Shown here in pieces: positions 31,407 to 33,034 of a stretch of 33,034 nt of DNA. The position numbers were made by a program, and so were the translations under genes. Within the stretch, counting starts at the first letter, position 1, and each line of letters opens with the position of its first letter. This DNA comes from Fimousia sp036311565 (lineage in GTDB: Bacteria; Bacillota; Clostridia; Lachnospirales; Lachnospiraceae). The stretch covers positions 1-33,034 of the forward strand of contig JAXJPR010000024.1 of the NCBI GenBank assembly GCA_036311565.1. Direction: 5' to 3'. The notes under the pieces were generated by a model, which saw only the letters and a program-made list of their open reading frames with translations, did not search any database and was not told the DNA's origin.

Positions 31407-32234
31407 ATGGAAAAATTAAGGGTTGCAATCTATGATCACAATACGGAATATAGCTGGCGTCTTATGAATTATCTGAATGGTAGGTATGGAGAGTATATGG
31501 ATGCAGTATCATTTACCCAAAAGGAGCAATTAATCAAAGAAATCGAAGAACAAAAATTTGATTGTGTGGTGGCTGATGATGAAGAAGGAATGGGAGCAGC
31601 TTCGGTAATTCGAATTTGTGAAGAAGATTGCGAAGAAGGATTTTATCGTTATAGTTCTGCAAAACTGTTGGCGAAAAAGATGCTTGAGCAGATTCGGGAG
31701 GGGAAGGAATACAAAGCAAAAAAGGGAGAGATGATAGCCGTTTATTCTCCGGCAGGCGGAGTAGGGAAGACAAGATATGCCTTGAATAAAGCAGAAGAGC
31801 TGGATGGAATTTATATGGGAATGGAAGATTTCTGCAGCATAGAGACCGGGGAATATTGGATGGAACAGATGTTGTTTTTGATAAAAGAACGAGAAGAGGA
31901 AATATGCAGTCAGATCGATAGTCATCTTCAATGGATGGAAGGGGTAAGAATTCTCCCTTCTGCCCGATGCTTTTTAGATTACCGTTATATGAATCATGAG
32001 GATTATGGGTGGTTTTTAGAAAAGTTAAGAGAAGAAAAGTACCAGACATTTGTCTTTGATATTGGTGTAGGGAGTCTTGCGGATTTAAAGATACTGGATT
32101 TATTTGACCGTATTATACTGATTACTTCAGAAGAAAAATCAAAACAGCAAAAGATTCAACTGTTTTTAAAGCTGATGCAGCAGATCGTACCAGGGATCAG
32201 GAGTAAGATTACCTTTGTGGCAGAGGAAAAGTGA
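31407..32234 (+). CDS. TadZ/CpaE-like ATPase of the Tad pilus
   Basis: 275 residues from the ATG at 31407, with AGAGGAGA upstream. An N-terminal receiver-like domain without a clear phosphorylation site (LRVAIYDHNTEYSWRLMNYL; KFDCVVADDE) precedes a ParA/MinD-type domain. Its nucleotide loop is SPAGGVGKTRYA (near 112-123), and later FDIGVG holds the Walker B-type Asp and VGSL. TadZ marks the pole or assembly site for the pilus machine. The sequence is strongly diverged: the usual KGGVGKT lead Lys is Ala, so normal ATP-driven dimerisation is uncertain. Its stop overlaps the ATG of the next gene (TGATG). Confidence 0.82.
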   Translation: MEKLRVAIYDHNTEYSWRLMNYLNGRYGEYMDAVSFTQKEQLIKEIEEQKFDCVVADDEEGMGAASVIRICEEDCEEGFYRYSSAKLLAKKMLEQIREGKEYKAKKGEMIAVYSPAGGVGKTRYALNKAEELDGIYMGMEDFCSIETGEYWMEQMLFLIKEREEEICSQIDSHLQWMEGVRILPSARCFLDYRYMNHEDYGWFLEKLREEKYQTFVFDIGVGSLADLKILDLFDRIILITSEEKSKQQKIQLFLKLMQQIVPGIRSKITFVAEEK

Positions 32235-33034
32235 TGATGAAAGAAACTGTAATTCAGCAAGTAATGGAACAGATCGATTTAAATGAGGAGATATCCGATG
32301 AAGAAATCCGCAATCAGATACGACAGGCGGTATTTCTTGAAACAAGAAAAAAATATATTCCTTTGGATAAAAAGGAGCAGATTTGCAATGAGATTTTTCA
32401 TTCTTTAAGGCAGCTGGATATTTTACAAGCATTGTTAGAAGATGATTCCATAACCGAAATTATGATTAATGGGTATGACAAGATTTTTGTAGAAAAACAT
32501 GGACAGTTATTTTGTACGCAGGAACGCTTTGGCTCGAAAGAGAAATTTGAACAGGTAATTCAGCAGATTGTGTCCAAGAACAATCGGATTGTAAATGAGT
32601 CATCACCAATTGTTGATGCCAGGTTAGAAGATGGTTCCCGTGTTCATGTATTATTAGAGCCAATCGCAATTGATGGTTCTGCTGTAACAATTCGTAAATT
32701 TAAAAAAGAGATTACAAGTTTAGAACAATTGTTAAAATTCAACTCGTTAAATGAAGAAGTGATGGATTTTCTCTCACTAATGGTGAGAGGATGTATGAAT
32801 ATCTTTATCTCCGGAGGGACGGGAGCAGGGAAGACTACATTACTAAATGCGCTTTCCAACTGTATTCCCAAAGATGAACGAATTATAACCATAGAAGACT
32901 CCGCAGAGCTTCAGCTCTATGGAATTAAGAATCTGGTCCGGTTAGAGGCCAGAAATGCCAATCTGGAAGGAGAAAATAAAATTACGATAAAAGATCTGAT
33001 TAAGGCAAGTTTGCGGATGCGCCCTACTAGAGTA
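32234..33034 (+). CDS. TadA/CpaF secretion ATPase (cut by window end)
   Basis: 267 codons to the window edge without a stop. N-terminal helical part, then DDSITEIMINGYDKIFVEK, the CpaF entry motif, DARLEDGSRVHVLLEP and the Walker A loop SGGTGAGKTTLLNAL (near 193-207). IITIEDSAEL is the Asp box region and VRLEARNAN a downstream motif; it is cut at the conserved SLRMRPTR. This is the hexameric type II/IV secretion ATPase that powers Tad pilus assembly. The ATG overlaps the TadZ stop, so the genes are translationally coupled. A second ATG one codon later is an equal start. Confidence 0.93.
   Translation, partial: MMKETVIQQVMEQIDLNEEISDEEIRNQIRQAVFLETRKKYIPLDKKEQICNEIFHSLRQLDILQALLEDDSITEIMINGYDKIFVEKHGQLFCTQERFGSKEKFEQVIQQIVSKNNRIVNESSPIVDARLEDGSRVHVLLEPIAIDGSAVTIRKFKKEITSLEQLLKFNSLNEEVMDFLSLMVRGCMNIFISGGTGAGKTTLLNALSNCIPKDERIITIEDSAELQLYGIKNLVRLEARNANLEGENKITIKDLIKASLRMRPTRV

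Overview
The window is low-GC chromosomal DNA from a spore-forming, anaerobic Bacillota, most likely a Clostridia of the Lachnospiraceae type. Pointers are a BofA-family sporulation protein, a DUF1002 protein, a flavin reductase fused to rubredoxin, NADP-type GdhA, strong AGGAGG ribosome sites, tRNA-Lys without an encoded CCA, and the start of a Tad pilus operon. The family is an inference from gene content; no 16S is present. Everything here was read by eye, with no database search.

Positions 1-10051 form an accessory region. A partial excisionase and an intact tyrosine integrase (116-1507) are followed by a conserved non-coding block. The block recurs at 9717-10051, behind a remnant of a second integrase 3' end. 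The two copies share 104 identical bases that include a sigma-A-type promoter. Each copy ends in a 40-41-nt fold of tRNA acceptor plus T-arm type whose stems covary. Between the copies lie a 5'-truncated zinc-ribbon gene, a lipoprotein and a GNAT acetyltransferase. They also enclose a membrane-lipid operon on the minus strand (TVP38-like, pssA, psd, small membrane protein), a divergent OmpR-type two-component system, and a minus-strand operon of a small membrane protein and an exported M1 metallopeptidase. The promoter regions of the lipid operon/regulator and of the peptidase operon carry the same motif, CTTCATAWTT, at about 10-bp spacing, so the response regulator probably controls both.

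Positions 10103-24238 look like ordinary chromosome: a lipid kinase, two D-Ala-D-Ala carboxypeptidases (11080-12225 minus, 13995-15107 plus), trmB, tRNA-Lys(CUU), a DUF378 protein, small membrane proteins, an HNH nuclease with an unfamiliar N-terminal domain, an alpha/beta hydrolase, flavin reductase-rubredoxin, a YdcF protein, a GH25 muramidase, a ketopantoate reductase-like enzyme, a 50-residue acidic protein, gdhA with a terminator-like hairpin in its leader, and a Cof-type HAD phosphatase.

Positions 24378-33034 carry a YfhO membrane protein, a DUF1002 protein, a BofA-family protein whose ribosome site lies inside a terminator hairpin, a cation diffusion facilitator, an iron-type alcohol/glycerol dehydrogenase, and the first three genes of a Tad/Flp pilus locus (prepilin peptidase, TadZ-like ATPase, TadA/CpaF ATPase cut by the window end). 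The genes are mostly in short operons with clear terminators between them. The most unusual material is the duplicated block after the integrase and the regulon enclosed by it.
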